DNA of 64,000 nucleotides, from NCBI RefSeq assembly GCF_023544445.1, contig NZ_JALPVJ010000008.1:124001-188000 (forward strand), read 5' to 3'. Both the position numbers and the translations under genes were made by a program. The DNA is from Actinoplanes sp. M2I2. Lineage in GTDB: Bacteria; Actinomycetota; Actinomycetes; Mycobacteriales; Micromonosporaceae. This document shows positions 1 through 8,891 of the stretch, piece by piece. The notes beneath the pieces were generated by a model. It was not told where the DNA came from. It saw only the letters and a list, made by a program, of their open reading frames with translations, and made no database searches. Position 1 is the first letter of the stretch, and every line of letters begins with the position of its first letter.

Positions 1-526
1 GGAACGGGTCGTCGTCGAACGCTTCGGCCAGGACGTACAGCACCGCGGAGCCGTGCTTGCAGGGCACGCTCCAATCAGGACAACTGCAACGGATGTCCAG
101 GCGCTCGGGGAAGAGCGGCGCCTCGTGCGCGGTGAACAGGTCGACGATCTCGTGCGGCATCTCGCCCGCGAGCAGGGCCGCGCGGTAGAGGGCCTGTGAC
201 CCGAGGGCGTCGGTCAGCTCCGTCCATTGTGCTTCTTTGAAGGCCGTGATGGCGATGGTCACCTCGTACGGCTGGGGGCGGGAACCCTGCACCCGGGCGG
301 TGACCTCGCCCGAGGTGAGCGCAAAGTCCATCACCTGACCCTTGCGGGCGTAGGCCCGGCCGCGGGCCAGGCGGCCGCCGTCACAGATCTGCTCGAGCAC
401 GTCGACGAACCGGCGCGACCACCACTGCTCGCCGATCTTGCCGCGTTTAGCTCGGACGGCGATGCCGCCCTCGACCTCGATCGGCTTGCCGCCCTCGAAG
501 AACCGTCCATTCTGGTCGACCGGCAT
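1..526 (-). CDS. SWIM zinc-finger domain protein (C-terminus beyond window)
   Basis: The visible N-terminal 175 residues open MPVDQNGRFFEGGKPIEVEGG and carry the family phrase GKIGEQWWSRRFVDVLEQI. Near residues 145-160 is a SWIM zinc finger: CSCPDW followed by PCKH (CxC...CxH ligands) and AVLYVLAEAFDDDPF. The family is thought to bind nucleic acid or protein; no reaction is known. The ATG lies 1 bp after the TGA of the upstream SNF2 helicase, so the two form one operon and probably act together, an arrangement common in actinomycetes. Only the N-terminal part is visible; the reading frame runs off the left edge. Confidence 0.9.
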   Translation of the reverse strand, partial: MPVDQNGRFFEGGKPIEVEGGIAVRAKRGKIGEQWWSRRFVDVLEQICDGGRLARGRAYARKGQVMDFALTSGEVTARVQGSRPQPYEVTIAITAFKEAQWTELTDALGSQALYRAALLAGEMPHEIVDLFTAHEAPLFPERLDIRCSCPDWSVPCKHGSAVLYVLAEAFDDDPF

Positions 527-527
527 G

Positions 528-3500
528 TCAGCGCACCGCCCCGGCGTCGAGCGCGAACAGCTCGCGCAGCTGATCGGTGTTGAGGTCGGTGATCCAGTCC
601 TCGCCGGTGCCGACGACCGACGACGCGAGCGCCTTCTTCCGCTCGATCATCGCGTCGATCTTCTCCTCCAGCGTCCCGGTGCAGATGAACTTGCGTACCT
701 GCACGTTGCGCGACTGTCCGATGCGGAACGCCCGGTCGGTGGCCTGGTTCTCGACCGCCGGGTTCCACCACCGGTCGAAGTGGACGACATGGTTGGCCGC
801 GGTCAGGTTGAGGCCGGTGCCGGCGGCCTTGAGGGACAACAGGAACAGCATCGGCTCGTCGTCGGTCTGGAACCGCTCGACCAGCTCGTCCCGCTTGGCC
901 TTCGAAAGTCCACCGTGGAGCCACAGCACCGGGCGATCGAGGTGGGCCGCGAGGTAGGGCTGCAGCAGCGAGCCCCACTCGGCGTACTGCGTGAAGATCA
1001 GGGCCTTGTCGCCGTCCTCGACGATCTCCTCGGCGAGCTCCTCGAGGCGGGCCAGCTTGCCCGAGCGGGCGGGCAGCCGCGAGCCGTCCTTGAGCAGGTG
1101 GGCCGGGTGGTTGCAGACCTGCTTGAGCTTGGTCATCGCGGCGAGCACGTTGCCCCGGCGCTGGATGCCCTCGCTGCCCGAGATGGCCTCCATCATGTCC
1201 TCGACGACGGCCTGGTAGAGCGTCGCCTGCTCGGGCGTGAGCGTGCACCAGACCTTCATCTCGTTCTTCTCGGGCAGGTCCGAGATGATCGACTTGTCGG
1301 TCTTGAGGCGCCGCAGCACGAACGGGCCGGTGGCTCGCTTGAGCGCGGCGGCGGCGTCCTCGTCCTGGCGTACCTCGATCGGTTCCTGGAAGCGGCGGCG
1401 GAACCGCTTCGCCGGACCGAGCAGACCCGGGTTGCAGAAGTCCATGATGGACCACAGCTCGGCCAGGTGGTTCTCGACCGGCGTTCCGGTGAGGGCCAGT
1501 CTCGTCCGGGCCGGGATGGTGCGAACTGCCTGGGCCTGCCGGGTGCCGCTGTTCTTGATCGCTTGCGCCTCGTCGCAGGCCAGCCGTCCCCAGTGGACAC
1601 CGCGCAGGGCTTCCAGATCACGGACCGCGGTGCCGTAGGTCGTCAGCACCAGATCGGCATCAGCGACCGCGGCCTCGAAGTCGGGCCCGCGCTGCCTCGT
1701 CGAGCCGTGGTGCACGTACACCCGCAGGCCGGGGGCGAACCGGGCTGCTTCCTTCTGCCAGTTGCTGACCAGAGACATAGGACAGACGAGCAGGGTCGGC
1801 GCGACGAGCGGTGCCGGGGTGCCGGTCCCGTCCCCGGCTCGCTCGGCCAGCAGCAGGGACAGCGTCTGGGCGGTCTTGCCCAGGCCCATGTCGTCGGCCA
1901 GGATGCCGCCCAGCCCCAGCCGGGAGAGGAAGTGCAGCCAGGAGAGACCCCGCTCCTGGTAGGGGCGCAGACTGCCCTGGAAGGTGGCCGGGGTCGGCAC
2001 CGGCGCCAGTCGCTCCGCGGCCTGACCCGAGAGCAGGTCGCCGAGCATGCCGTCGGCGTCGACCTCGACCAGCGGCAGGTCCTCGTCGCCGCCGTCCGCG
2101 ACCTGCTGGAGCACCTCACCCGCGGTGATCTCGCCCTCGCGCCGCCGGCCGACGGCCTTGAGCGCTGCCCGCAGCTGCCGGTCGTCGAGCTCGACCCACT
2201 GACCGCGCACCCGCACGAGCGGCACCTTGAGGCGGGCCAGTTCGGCGAGCTCCTCGGCGGTCACCGCGCCTTCGCCGATGACCAGGTCGATCCGGAAGTC
2301 GACCAGCTCGTCGAGCCCGAAGCCGGAATCGGCCACCGCCCGCGAGCCGCTGCTCGTGCGCGACTTCGTCCGGGTCGTCAGCTTGAGACCGACGGCCTTG
2401 CGCCCGGCCCAGGCCGGCAGCTGCACGCCGAAACCGGCCGCCTGGAGCAGGGGAGCCGCGTGCTGGAGGAACTCGTGCGCCTCGGTGGTGTCGAGCTCCA
2501 TGGCGGCGGGTTCCTGGTCACGGAGCGCCACATGCAGCAACGGGAACAACCGCACCGCCCGGCCGAGCCCGGCCAGCAGTGTCTCGTCGGGCCGGGGCGG
2601 CAACCCGGGGATCCGGCCGCCCGCCCACACGTCGGCGGCGGGCAGATAGAGGCTGGGGTCCTCGGCCGACTGCAGGGCGAACTCCAGACCCCACAGGTCG
2701 GTCTCGGGCGCCGGCTCGACCAACCGGAAGCTGACCCGGATCGGGCCGTTCGCCTCGTGCGCCGCCCGCAGCCACTCCTCGAGCGCCGCCCGCAGGTCAC
2801 GCTCCTCGGCGGGCCGCGCGCCGGGCAGCGCCGGGTCGGCCGCGGTGAGCGCGGCGATCCACCGGTCGGGCAGCGGCGCCTTGGGCCCCGCCCGGTGCCC
2901 GATCAGGATCCGCTCCGGCATGACCGTCCGCGCGGCCCCGTCGACCAGCGACTCCAGCGCGTCGCGCAGCGTCCCGGCCACCCCACCACCGGCGGTTGGT
3001 GAGCCGGCCGGGGTCGCGCGGAGGGCCGGCGCGGGAAGGGCCGGCGCGGGGACGGCGGCGCGCACGACGGCGGGCATCGCGGTGGCGAAGTCGCGGTAGG
3101 TGGCGGCGTCGGCGCCGGTGATCACGGGACGCCAGCGGGCGGCGGCCACCTCGTCCTCGGTGACCAGCTGGGGGAGCAGGCGGCCGCGCCGGGCCAGGTC
3201 GCAGGCGTGGCCGGCCAGGACCCCGAGATAGCGCAGGGAGGACCCGGCCAGCCAGGACCCGTCCGATCCGGGGTCGGCCAGGGCACTCAGCGCCGGCAGC
3301 GCGGCCTGGCCGGGCACCAGCACGACCGGCACCCCCCACGCGCCCAGCCGGACACCGCGACCGGCCGGCTCGGCCCCGGAGTCGGGGGAGGGCAGCGGCC
3401 CGCGGGCGGTGCCCGGCAGCCGCAGCGTCAGCGAGCCGGTCGTGGCCCCGGCGAGCGCGTCAGCGACGTCACCGGACGACTCGGTCAGGATCGTGAGCAG

Positions 3501-3644
3501 CGCGTCGGCCGCGACCGCGAACGGGTGGGGCCGCCGCTGCGCGCGGGACCCGGTGGTCAAGGGGAGAGCCGGGTCCTCGGCCCAGAGCGCGAGCCGGCCC
3601 GGACGGCCTGCGCCCGGCACCCAGCCGCCATGCACGACGAGCAC
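528..3644 (-). CDS. SNF2-family DEAD/DEAH-like helicase
   Basis: About 1038 residues. The N-terminal half is the variable helicase-associated region of bacterial SNF2 proteins. The C-terminal half holds the two RecA-like lobes: Walker A DDMGLGKT near residue 590, DEAQ box (CDEAQAIKN) near 690, motif III ALTGTPVEN, and the lobe-2 motifs GTGLNLTAANHVVHFDRWWN and QATDRAFRIGQ. It should be an ATP-driven double-stranded DNA translocase. The frame is open further upstream, but I place the start at the GTG giving VLVVHGGWVPG, the usual N-terminus of this family, preceded by a GGGGGTGG stretch; longer starts would run into the divergent mqnC promoter. Co-transcribed with the SWIM gene. Confidence 0.92.
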   Translation of the reverse strand: MLVVHGGWVPGAGRPGRLALWAEDPALPLTTGSRAQRRPHPFAVAADALLTILTESSGDVADALAGATTGSLTLRLPGTARGPLPSPDSGAEPAGRGVRLGAWGVPVVLVPGQAALPALSALADPGSDGSWLAGSSLRYLGVLAGHACDLARRGRLLPQLVTEDEVAAARWRPVITGADAATYRDFATAMPAVVRAAVPAPALPAPALRATPAGSPTAGGGVAGTLRDALESLVDGAARTVMPERILIGHRAGPKAPLPDRWIAALTAADPALPGARPAEERDLRAALEEWLRAAHEANGPIRVSFRLVEPAPETDLWGLEFALQSAEDPSLYLPAADVWAGGRIPGLPPRPDETLLAGLGRAVRLFPLLHVALRDQEPAAMELDTTEAHEFLQHAAPLLQAAGFGVQLPAWAGRKAVGLKLTTRTKSRTSSGSRAVADSGFGLDELVDFRIDLVIGEGAVTAEELAELARLKVPLVRVRGQWVELDDRQLRAALKAVGRRREGEITAGEVLQQVADGGDEDLPLVEVDADGMLGDLLSGQAAERLAPVPTPATFQGSLRPYQERGLSWLHFLSRLGLGGILADDMGLGKTAQTLSLLLAERAGDGTGTPAPLVAPTLLVCPMSLVSNWQKEAARFAPGLRVYVHHGSTRQRGPDFEAAVADADLVLTTYGTAVRDLEALRGVHWGRLACDEAQAIKNSGTRQAQAVRTIPARTRLALTGTPVENHLAELWSIMDFCNPGLLGPAKRFRRRFQEPIEVRQDEDAAAALKRATGPFVLRRLKTDKSIISDLPEKNEMKVWCTLTPEQATLYQAVVEDMMEAISGSEGIQRRGNVLAAMTKLKQVCNHPAHLLKDGSRLPARSGKLARLEELAEEIVEDGDKALIFTQYAEWGSLLQPYLAAHLDRPVLWLHGGLSKAKRDELVERFQTDDEPMLFLLSLKAAGTGLNLTAANHVVHFDRWWNPAVENQATDRAFRIGQSRNVQVRKFICTGTLEEKIDAMIERKKALASSVVGTGEDWITDLNTDQLRELFALDAGAVR

Positions 3645-3786
3645 ACCCACCCCCAGAAAGAACTCATCGAGACTAACGAGCCGGGACCGCCGGGACGAAT
3701 CACGACGCGGCCGACCCGCCGGAGTGCTGATCGCCACCCCACCCGCCGACTGACGGCCGGGCGTACGGAGACGTAACCTCGACAAC

Positions 3787-5028
3787 GTGACGGCGAACCC
3801 GGAGATCGACAGCATCCTGCAGCGAGCCGCCGACGGCGGGCGGATCACGCCCGAGGAGGCGCTGCTCATCTACACGGACGCCCCGTTCCACGCGCTGGGC
3901 GAGGCCGCCGACGCCGTCCGTCGCCGGCGCCACCCCGAGGGTGTCGTCACCTACCTGATCGACCGCAACATCAACTACACGAACGTCTGTGTGACGGCCT
4001 GCAAGTTCTGCGCCTTCTTCCGCGCGCCCAAGCACAACGAGGGCTGGGCCCACCCGATGGAGGAGATCCTGCACCGCTGCGGCGAGGCGCTCGATCTCGG
4101 CGCGACCCAGGTGATGCTGCAGGGCGGCCACCACCCCGAGTTCGGCGTGGAGTACTACGAGAATCTCTTCTCGTCGGTCAAGCAGGCCTACCCGCAGCTC
4201 GTGATCCACTCGATCGGGCCCAGCGAGATCCTGCACATGGCCAAGGTCTCCGGGGTCTCGATCGAGGACGCCGTCCTGCGGATCAAGGCGGCCGGGCTCG
4301 ACTCGATCGCCGGGGCCGGGGCCGAGATGCTCCCCGACCGCCCGCGCAAGGCCATCGCCCCGCTCAAGGAGAGCGGCGCCCGCTGGCTCGAGGTGATGGC
4401 GGTGGCCCACCGCAACGGCCTCTCCTCGACGGCCACGATGATGATGGGCACCGGCGAGACGCACACCGAGCGCATCGAGCACATCCGCATGATCCGCGAC
4501 GTGCAGGATCTCGCCGTGGCCAACGGCTACCGCGACGACGCCGTCGAGACCGGTCAGGACGTCGGCGGGTTCCGGGCCTTCATCCCGTGGACCTACCAGC
4601 CGGAGAACAACCACCTGAAGGGCCGCACCCAGGCCACGACGATGGAATACCTGCGGTTCCTGGCGATGTCGCGGCTGTTCTTCGACAACGTGTCGCACCT
4701 GCAGGCGTCCTGGCTGACCACCGGGAAGGACGTCGGCCAGCTCTCGCTGCACCTCGGCGTCGACGACCTCGGCTCGATCATGCTCGAGGAGAACGTGATC
4801 TCCTCGGCCGGCGCCCGGCACCGGTCCAACCTGCACGAGCTGATCTGGATGATCCGCACCGCCGACCGCATCCCGGCGCAGCGCGACACGCTCTACCGCC
4901 ACCTGGCGGTGCACCACACGCCGGCCGACGACCCGACCGACGAGCGCGTGGTCTCGCACTTCTCATCGATCGCCATGCCCGGTGGCGGGGCCGGCCGCAC
5001 GCAGCTTCCGCTGGTCGAGGCGTCCTGA
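3787..5028 (+). CDS. mqnC: Cyclic dehypoxanthine futalosine synthase (radical SAM), MqnC
   Basis: 413 residues with a GTG start. A radical SAM CX3CX2C cluster (C68, C72, C75 in CVTACKFCAFF) follows YLIDRNINYTN, the signature of the MqnC/MqnE/CofH-like group. The motifs QGGHHPEFGVEYYENL and RIPAQRD fit MqnC. MqnC cyclises dehypoxanthine futalosine in the futalosine route to menaquinone, so this organism probably makes menaquinone by that route rather than from chorismate via MenF/MenD. The other mqn genes are not in the window. The gene is divergent from the SNF2 helicase and lies just upstream of menG, menJ and complex I. MqnE is the main alternative but is less likely. Confidence 0.93.
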   Translation: MTANPEIDSILQRAADGGRITPEEALLIYTDAPFHALGEAADAVRRRRHPEGVVTYLIDRNINYTNVCVTACKFCAFFRAPKHNEGWAHPMEEILHRCGEALDLGATQVMLQGGHHPEFGVEYYENLFSSVKQAYPQLVIHSIGPSEILHMAKVSGVSIEDAVLRIKAAGLDSIAGAGAEMLPDRPRKAIAPLKESGARWLEVMAVAHRNGLSSTATMMMGTGETHTERIEHIRMIRDVQDLAVANGYRDDAVETGQDVGGFRAFIPWTYQPENNHLKGRTQATTMEYLRFLAMSRLFFDNVSHLQASWLTTGKDVGQLSLHLGVDDLGSIMLEENVISSAGARHRSNLHELIWMIRTADRIPAQRDTLYRHLAVHHTPADDPTDERVVSHFSSIAMPGGGAGRTQLPLVEAS

Positions 5029-5062
5029 CGTCCAGCCGCGGGTGACCGTTCGGTCAGGTGCC

Positions 5063-5081
5063 CCTCCCCGAATCGGGGAGG
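5063..5081 (+). terminator. Hairpin after mqnC
   Basis: CCTCCCCG-AAT-CGGGGAGG is a perfect 8-bp stem with a 3-nt loop, 35 bp after the mqnC stop. No clear U-run follows, as is common for high-GC actinomycete terminators. Confidence 0.55.
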
Positions 5082-5225
5082 CCGGGTTGCTCCTTCGTAA
5101 CGAGCGCCGTGAACCTCTGTTGCCGGTGTCGCAGGCCTGGTTACCGTGCCTGCGTAACACCGAAAACTTCATCCCCGGGATCTGATCAGCCCGGTGATGG
5201 TCGCGGACCCGACCGATGGCGGTCG

Positions 5226-5282
5226 TATATATAACGCACAAGGAACGGGCGGGATGGGTGACCATCCCGCCCGTTCTGTTTT
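5226..5282 (+). terminator. TATA-rich element followed by strong hairpin upstream of menG
   Basis: A very AT-rich TATATATAAC (5226-5235) resembles a -10 element. It is followed directly by a perfect 15-bp inverted repeat (5243-5257 pairing with 5262-5276, loop GTGA) and then TGTTTT. In form this is an intrinsic terminator. Its place just before the menG ribosome binding site means it may end an upstream transcript, act as an attenuator, or form the 5' end of the menG mRNA. No convincing -35 box is visible. Confidence 0.6.
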
Positions 5283-5304
5283 CCCGGAGTGAGAAGGTGG
5301 GATC

Positions 5305-6006
5305 GTGACGCGCGCAGACCTGGACAAGCAGCCGCACGAGGTCGCCGAGATGTTCGACGGCGTGGCCGAGCGGTACGACCTGACCAACACGGTGCTCTCC
5401 TTCGGGCAGGACCGCGGCTGGCGGCGGGCGACCCGCGCGGCGCTGAGCCTGCGGCCGGGGGAGCGCGTGCTGGATGTCGGCGCGGGCACCGGCGTCTCGA
5501 CCGAGGAGCTGGGCCGCTCGGGCGCGTTCGCGGTGGGCGCCGACCTGTCCACCGGCATGCTGCGGGCCGGTCGGCGAGCCCGGCCGGAGGTGCCGCTGGT
5601 CGCCGGGGACGCGCTGCGGCTCCCGTTCGCCGACGAGACGTTCGACGCGGTCACGATCTCGTTCGCCCTGCGCAACGTGGTGGACGTCGACGGGGCCCTG
5701 CGGGAGCTCGGCCGGGTCACCCGGCCCGGTGGGCGGCTGGTCATCTGCGAGTTCAGCCACCCGACCAACGGGCCGTTCCACACCGTCTACATGCAGTACC
5801 TCATGCGCTCGTTGCCGGCGGTGGCCCGCAGCGTGTCGAGCAACCCCGACGCGTACGTCTATCTCGCGGAATCCATCCGCGCCTGGCCCGACCAGCGGGG
5901 GCTCGCGGCCCGCCTGACCGGGGCTGGGCCGTGGAGCCGGGTCGGCTGGCGCAACCTCACCGGCGGCGTGGTGGCGCTGCACCGGGCCACCAAGACGTCG
6001 GTCTGA
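5305..6006 (+). CDS. menG: Demethylmenaquinone C-methyltransferase MenG/UbiE
   Basis: 233 residues with a GTG start behind GAAGGTGGG. It is a class I SAM methyltransferase: family signature [20 protein letters not shown], motif [10 protein letters not shown] (SAM binding), then [10 protein letters not shown] and GRLVICEFS, both typical of UbiE/MenG. It should methylate demethylmenaquinone, the last ring step of menaquinone synthesis. Because the organism appears to use the futalosine route, quinone assembly joins the classical route here. Length is normal for the family. It lies between mqnC and the menJ-like reductase that acts on the side chain. Confidence 0.93.
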   Translation: MTRADLDKQPHEVAEMFDGVAERYDLTNTVLSFGQDRGWRRATRAALSLRPGERVLDVGAGTGVSTEELGRSGAFAVGADLSTGMLRAGRRARPEVPLVAGDALRLPFADETFDAVTISFALRNVVDVDGALRELGRVTRPGGRLVICEFSHPTNGPFHTVYMQYLMRSLPAVARSVSSNPDAYVYLAESIRAWPDQRGLAARLTGAGPWSRVGWRNLTGGVVALHRATKTSV

Positions 6007-6081
6007 CGCGCCGTTGAGGCCGAAAGAGGGGAAAAACGGGCTTTAAGCCCGAAATGCGCCGAGTGGTGTTTGGCTCGATTC

Positions 6082-6351
6082 ATGACGACGTTCGGGCACC
6101 TCGAAGACACCGACATCGACATCGCGATCGACGAGAGCGACGCCGGCGAGCGCCGCGGCATGGAGCTGGCCGAGCGCCTCCGGCTGGTCGCCGCGCAGGA
6201 CCCCGGCCTGGCCCAGGAGCTGGTCAACAGCTTGATCATCGCGCTCGACAAGGCCATGGAGGGAAACTTCCGCGAATACCTCGACGGGGAAGCCCGGGAG
6301 GCCGCCGACCGGGTGCTCGCGGACACCGTGTCACCCAGTGGAAACAGTTAG
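6082..6351 (+). CDS. Small acidic hypothetical protein
   Basis: 89 residues from ATG 6082 (MTTFGHLEDTDIDIAIDE); an in-frame TTG at 6070 would add four residues. Acidic and apparently helical, with no signal peptide, membrane segment or metal motif. I do not recognise the family. Codon use matches the neighbours (high third-position GC), and it lies in the same direction between menG and menJ. The ribosome binding site is weak. A 15-nt palindromic hairpin (CGGGCTT-T-AAGCCCG, about 6037-6051) lies upstream and may end the menG transcript. Confidence 0.6.
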   Translation: MTTFGHLEDTDIDIAIDESDAGERRGMELAERLRLVAAQDPGLAQELVNSLIIALDKAMEGNFREYLDGEAREAADRVLADTVSPSGNS

Positions 6352-6408
6352 GGTTCCCTTACCGGAACGACCTTCGATGGCCGTCCTAGACTCCGACTTG
6401 GCGCGCTT

Positions 6409-6422
6409 GTGAACTGTTTCAC
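6409..6422. promoter_or_regulatory. Palindrome upstream of menJ-like gene
   Basis: GTGAA-CTGT-TTCAC is a perfect 5-bp-arm palindrome, 27 bp before the menJ-like GTG start and close to its ribosome binding site. It could be an operator or a small mRNA hairpin. Candidate -10 TAGACT lies at about 6387-6392. Confidence 0.3.
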
Positions 6423-6448
6423 GAGCCGCTGCGAGACGGAGGTGTGGT

Positions 6449-7744
6449 GTGCGCAACCAAGTACCATCCGGACTCATCGCCGACGAGGCTGATGTCATCG
6501 TCGTCGGGGCCGGTCCGGGCGGCTCAGCGGCGGCCTATCACATGGCACGGCACGGACTCCGGGTCCTGCTACTCGAAAAAACCGAATTCCCGCGCGAGAA
6601 GGTCTGCGGCGACGGGTTGACCCCGCGCGCCGTCCGCCAGCTCGTGCGGATGGGTGTGGACACCTCGGAAAAGGCCGGCTGGCTGCAGAACAAGGGCCTG
6701 CGGGTGATCGGTGGCGGTGTCCGCCTCGAGCTCGACTGGCCCGATCTGGCCAGCTTCCCCAGCTACGGCCTGGTGCGGACCCGGCTGGACTTCGACGACC
6801 TGCTCGCCCGCCGGGCGGTGGAGGCGGGCGCCGTGCTGCGTACCGGCGTGAACGTCACCGGCCCGGCACTCGACGAGGACGGCCACGCGATCGGCGTCCA
6901 GGCCAAGGTGGGCCCGGGCAAGGAGCCAGTCGAGTTCCGCGCTCCGCTGGTGATCGCCGCGGACGGCGTCTCGGGCAAGCTCCCGATCGCGATGGGCCTG
7001 GCCAAGCGGGACGACCGCCCGCTCGGGGTGGCCGTCCGGCGCTACTACCACTCGCCGGTCCGCGCCGACGACGACTACCTCGAATCCTGGCTCGAGCTGC
7101 GCAGCGCCCAGGACTCCAACCGCCTGCTTCCCGGATACGGCTGGATCTTCGGCCTGGGGGATGGCAGGGTGAATGTGGGCCTCGGGATCCTCAACTCCTC
7201 GAGCGCGTTCGGCAAGACCAACTACCGCGCGATGCTCACCGACTGGCTGGCCGGGACGCCGGCCGACTGGGGAATGCGCGACGAGTCCAACGCGGACGGC
7301 CCGATCCTGGGCGCCGCCCTTCCGATGGGCTTCAACCGGGTTCCGCACTACACCCGCGGCATGATGCTGGTGGGCGACTCGGGCGGCATGGTCAACCCGA
7401 TGAACGGCGAGGGCATCGCGTACGCCATGGAGAGCGGCGAGCTGGCGGCCGAGGTCGCCGTCCAGGCGCTGGCCCGACCGGCCGGCCCGGATCGGGAGCG
7501 GGCTCTGCGGGCGTATCCCGCCGAGCTCAGCCTGAGGTTCGGCGGCTATTACCGTCTCGGTGGCGTGTTCGTGAAGTTGATCGGCAACCCTCAGATCATG
7601 CGGATCGCCACCAAGCACGGCATGCCGCACCCGACGCTCATGCGGTTCGTCCTGAAATTGCTGGCCAACCTCACCGACCCGCGCGGCGGCGACGCGATGG
7701 ACCGGGTGATCAACGGCTTGACCAAGGTGGCTCCGGCCGTATGA
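6449..7744 (+). CDS. menJ: FAD-dependent geranylgeranyl-reductase family oxidoreductase (MenJ-like)
   Basis: 431 residues with a GTG start. N-terminal Rossmann FAD site VIVVGAGPGGSAAA; family motif FPREKVCGDGLTPRAV; C-terminal FAD-binding GDSGGMVNPMNGEGIAYAMESG, all typical of geranylgeranyl reductases. In Mycobacterium the menG-linked homologue MenJ (Rv0561c) saturates one isoprene unit of the menaquinone side chain. The same role is likely here, because it sits between menG and complex I. The protein is probably membrane-associated. The symbol rests on context and family and has not been confirmed by alignment. Confidence 0.8.
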   Translation: MRNQVPSGLIADEADVIVVGAGPGGSAAAYHMARHGLRVLLLEKTEFPREKVCGDGLTPRAVRQLVRMGVDTSEKAGWLQNKGLRVIGGGVRLELDWPDLASFPSYGLVRTRLDFDDLLARRAVEAGAVLRTGVNVTGPALDEDGHAIGVQAKVGPGKEPVEFRAPLVIAADGVSGKLPIAMGLAKRDDRPLGVAVRRYYHSPVRADDDYLESWLELRSAQDSNRLLPGYGWIFGLGDGRVNVGLGILNSSSAFGKTNYRAMLTDWLAGTPADWGMRDESNADGPILGAALPMGFNRVPHYTRGMMLVGDSGGMVNPMNGEGIAYAMESGELAAEVAVQALARPAGPDRERALRAYPAELSLRFGGYYRLGGVFVKLIGNPQIMRIATKHGMPHPTLMRFVLKLLANLTDPRGGDAMDRVINGLTKVAPAV

Positions 7745-7775
7745 ACACCCCGCGCGCTTCGTGGTTAAAACGGAC

Positions 7776-7784
7776 TAATAGTGT
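7776..7784 (+). promoter_or_regulatory. Probable -10 region of the nuo operon
   Basis: TAATAGTGT offers two overlapping -10-like hexamers (TAATAG, TAGTGT) about 70 bp before nuoA, in an AT-rich patch (GTGGTTAAAACGGACTAATA). No good -35 box is visible, so this may be an extended or activator-dependent promoter. Confidence 0.3.
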
Positions 7785-7850
7785 GAAACGCCTGAGATTA
7801 CCCGCGGCGGAACGCCCGACAACCGTTCGGAAACTCGAGCAGGAGAGAAC

Positions 7851-8216
7851 ATGACGGTCAACCCATATGTCCCGATCGTCGGGTTACTGATCCTTGGCGC
7901 GCTGTTTGCGTTGTTCTCCGTGTCGATCGCGCCGATCGTCGGCCCGCATCGCTACAACCGCGCCAAGCTCGAAGCGTACGAGTGCGGCATCGAGCCGGCG
8001 CCGCAGCCGATCGGCGGCGGCCGGTTCCCGGTGAAGTTCTACCTGACCGCGATGCTCTTCATCATCTTCGACATCGAGACCATCTTCCTGTACCCGTGGG
8101 CCGTCTCCTTCGGGGCGCTCGGCATCTTCGGGTTCGTCGAGATGGTCCTCTTCATCGTCACCGTCTTCATCGCCTACACCTATGTGTGGCGACGCGGCGG
8201 ACTCAACTGGGACTGA
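7851..8216 (+). CDS. nuoA: NADH-quinone oxidoreductase subunit A
   Basis: 121 residues; ATG preceded by CAGGAGAGA. Three membrane helices with the family signature KLEAYECGIEP and, later, KFYLTAMLFIIFDIETIFLYPW, whose acidic residues are conserved in NuoA. It belongs to the membrane arm near the quinone site, where it helps couple quinone reduction to proton movement. First gene of the 14-gene nuo operon; it ends 6 bp before nuoB. Confidence 0.96.
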   Translation: MTVNPYVPIVGLLILGALFALFSVSIAPIVGPHRYNRAKLEAYECGIEPAPQPIGGGRFPVKFYLTAMLFIIFDIETIFLYPWAVSFGALGIFGFVEMVLFIVTVFIAYTYVWRRGGLNWD

Positions 8217-8222
8217 TGCGTC

Positions 8223-8891
8223 ATGGGTATCGAAGAGAAACTGCCTTCGGGCATTCTGCTGACCTCCGTCGAGAAGCTCTCGAACTGGGCCCGTAAGTCC
8301 TCGTTCTGGGGTGCGACCTTCGGTCTGGCCTGCTGTGCGATCGAGATGATGGCCGCCGGCGGACCGCACTACGACCTCGGCCGCTGGGGCATGGAGGTCT
8401 TCCGGGCCTCGCCCCGCCAGGCCGACCTGATGATCGTCGCCGGCCGGGTGAGCCAGAAGATGGCGCCGGTCGTCCGCCAGATCTACGACCAGATGCCCGA
8501 GCCCCGCTCGGTGATCTCGATGGGCGTGTGCGCCTCGTCCGGCGGCATGTTCAACAACTACGCGATCGTGCAGGGCGTCGACCACATCGTGCCGGTCGAC
8601 ATCTACCTGCCCGGCTGCCCGCCGCGGCCCGAGATGCTGATCGACGCCATCCTCAAGATGCGCGAGAAGGTCATGGCCCAGCCGCTCGGCCCGAACGGCC
8701 GCAAGATGCTCGAGGCCCGCAAGGCCGAGGGCAAGCTGCCGCTGGTCGCGCCGGGCGCGATGCCGTCGTCGTACCGGGTCGACAAGACCCGTCGCGCGGA
8801 GTGGACCCAGGCGGTCAAGGAAGGCCGCGAGGAACAGCTGCGCATCGAGAACTGGATGAAGCTCCAGCCGCATATGCGGGAGGGCAAGTGA
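8223..8891 (+). CDS. nuoB: NADH-quinone oxidoreductase subunit B
   Basis: 222 residues. The four ligands of the terminal N2 [4Fe-4S] cluster are present: adjacent C37-C38 ([10 protein letters not shown]), C103 (MGVCASSGG) and C132 ([10 protein letters not shown]). N2 passes electrons to menaquinone. A charged C-terminal extension of about 50 residues beyond the conserved core is normal for actinobacterial NuoB. Its TGA overlaps the nuoC GTG (GTGA), so translation is coupled. Confidence 0.97.
   Translation: MGIEEKLPSGILLTSVEKLSNWARKSSFWGATFGLACCAIEMMAAGGPHYDLGRWGMEVFRASPRQADLMIVAGRVSQKMAPVVRQIYDQMPEPRSVISMGVCASSGGMFNNYAIVQGVDHIVPVDIYLPGCPPRPEMLIDAILKMREKVMAQPLGPNGRKMLEARKAEGKLPLVAPGAMPSSYRVDKTRRAEWTQAVKEGREEQLRIENWMKLQPHMREGK

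Noticed and set aside
3645..3869. N-terminal extension of 75 residues for the SNF2 helicase
   Set aside because: It would overlap the divergent mqnC start; the residues are low-complexity and the family N-terminus begins at VLVVHGG.
5029..5304. mqnC-menG gap considered as a known riboswitch
   Set aside because: Several hairpins exist, but no sequence signature of cobalamin, TPP, SAM, c-di-AMP or other classes known to me.
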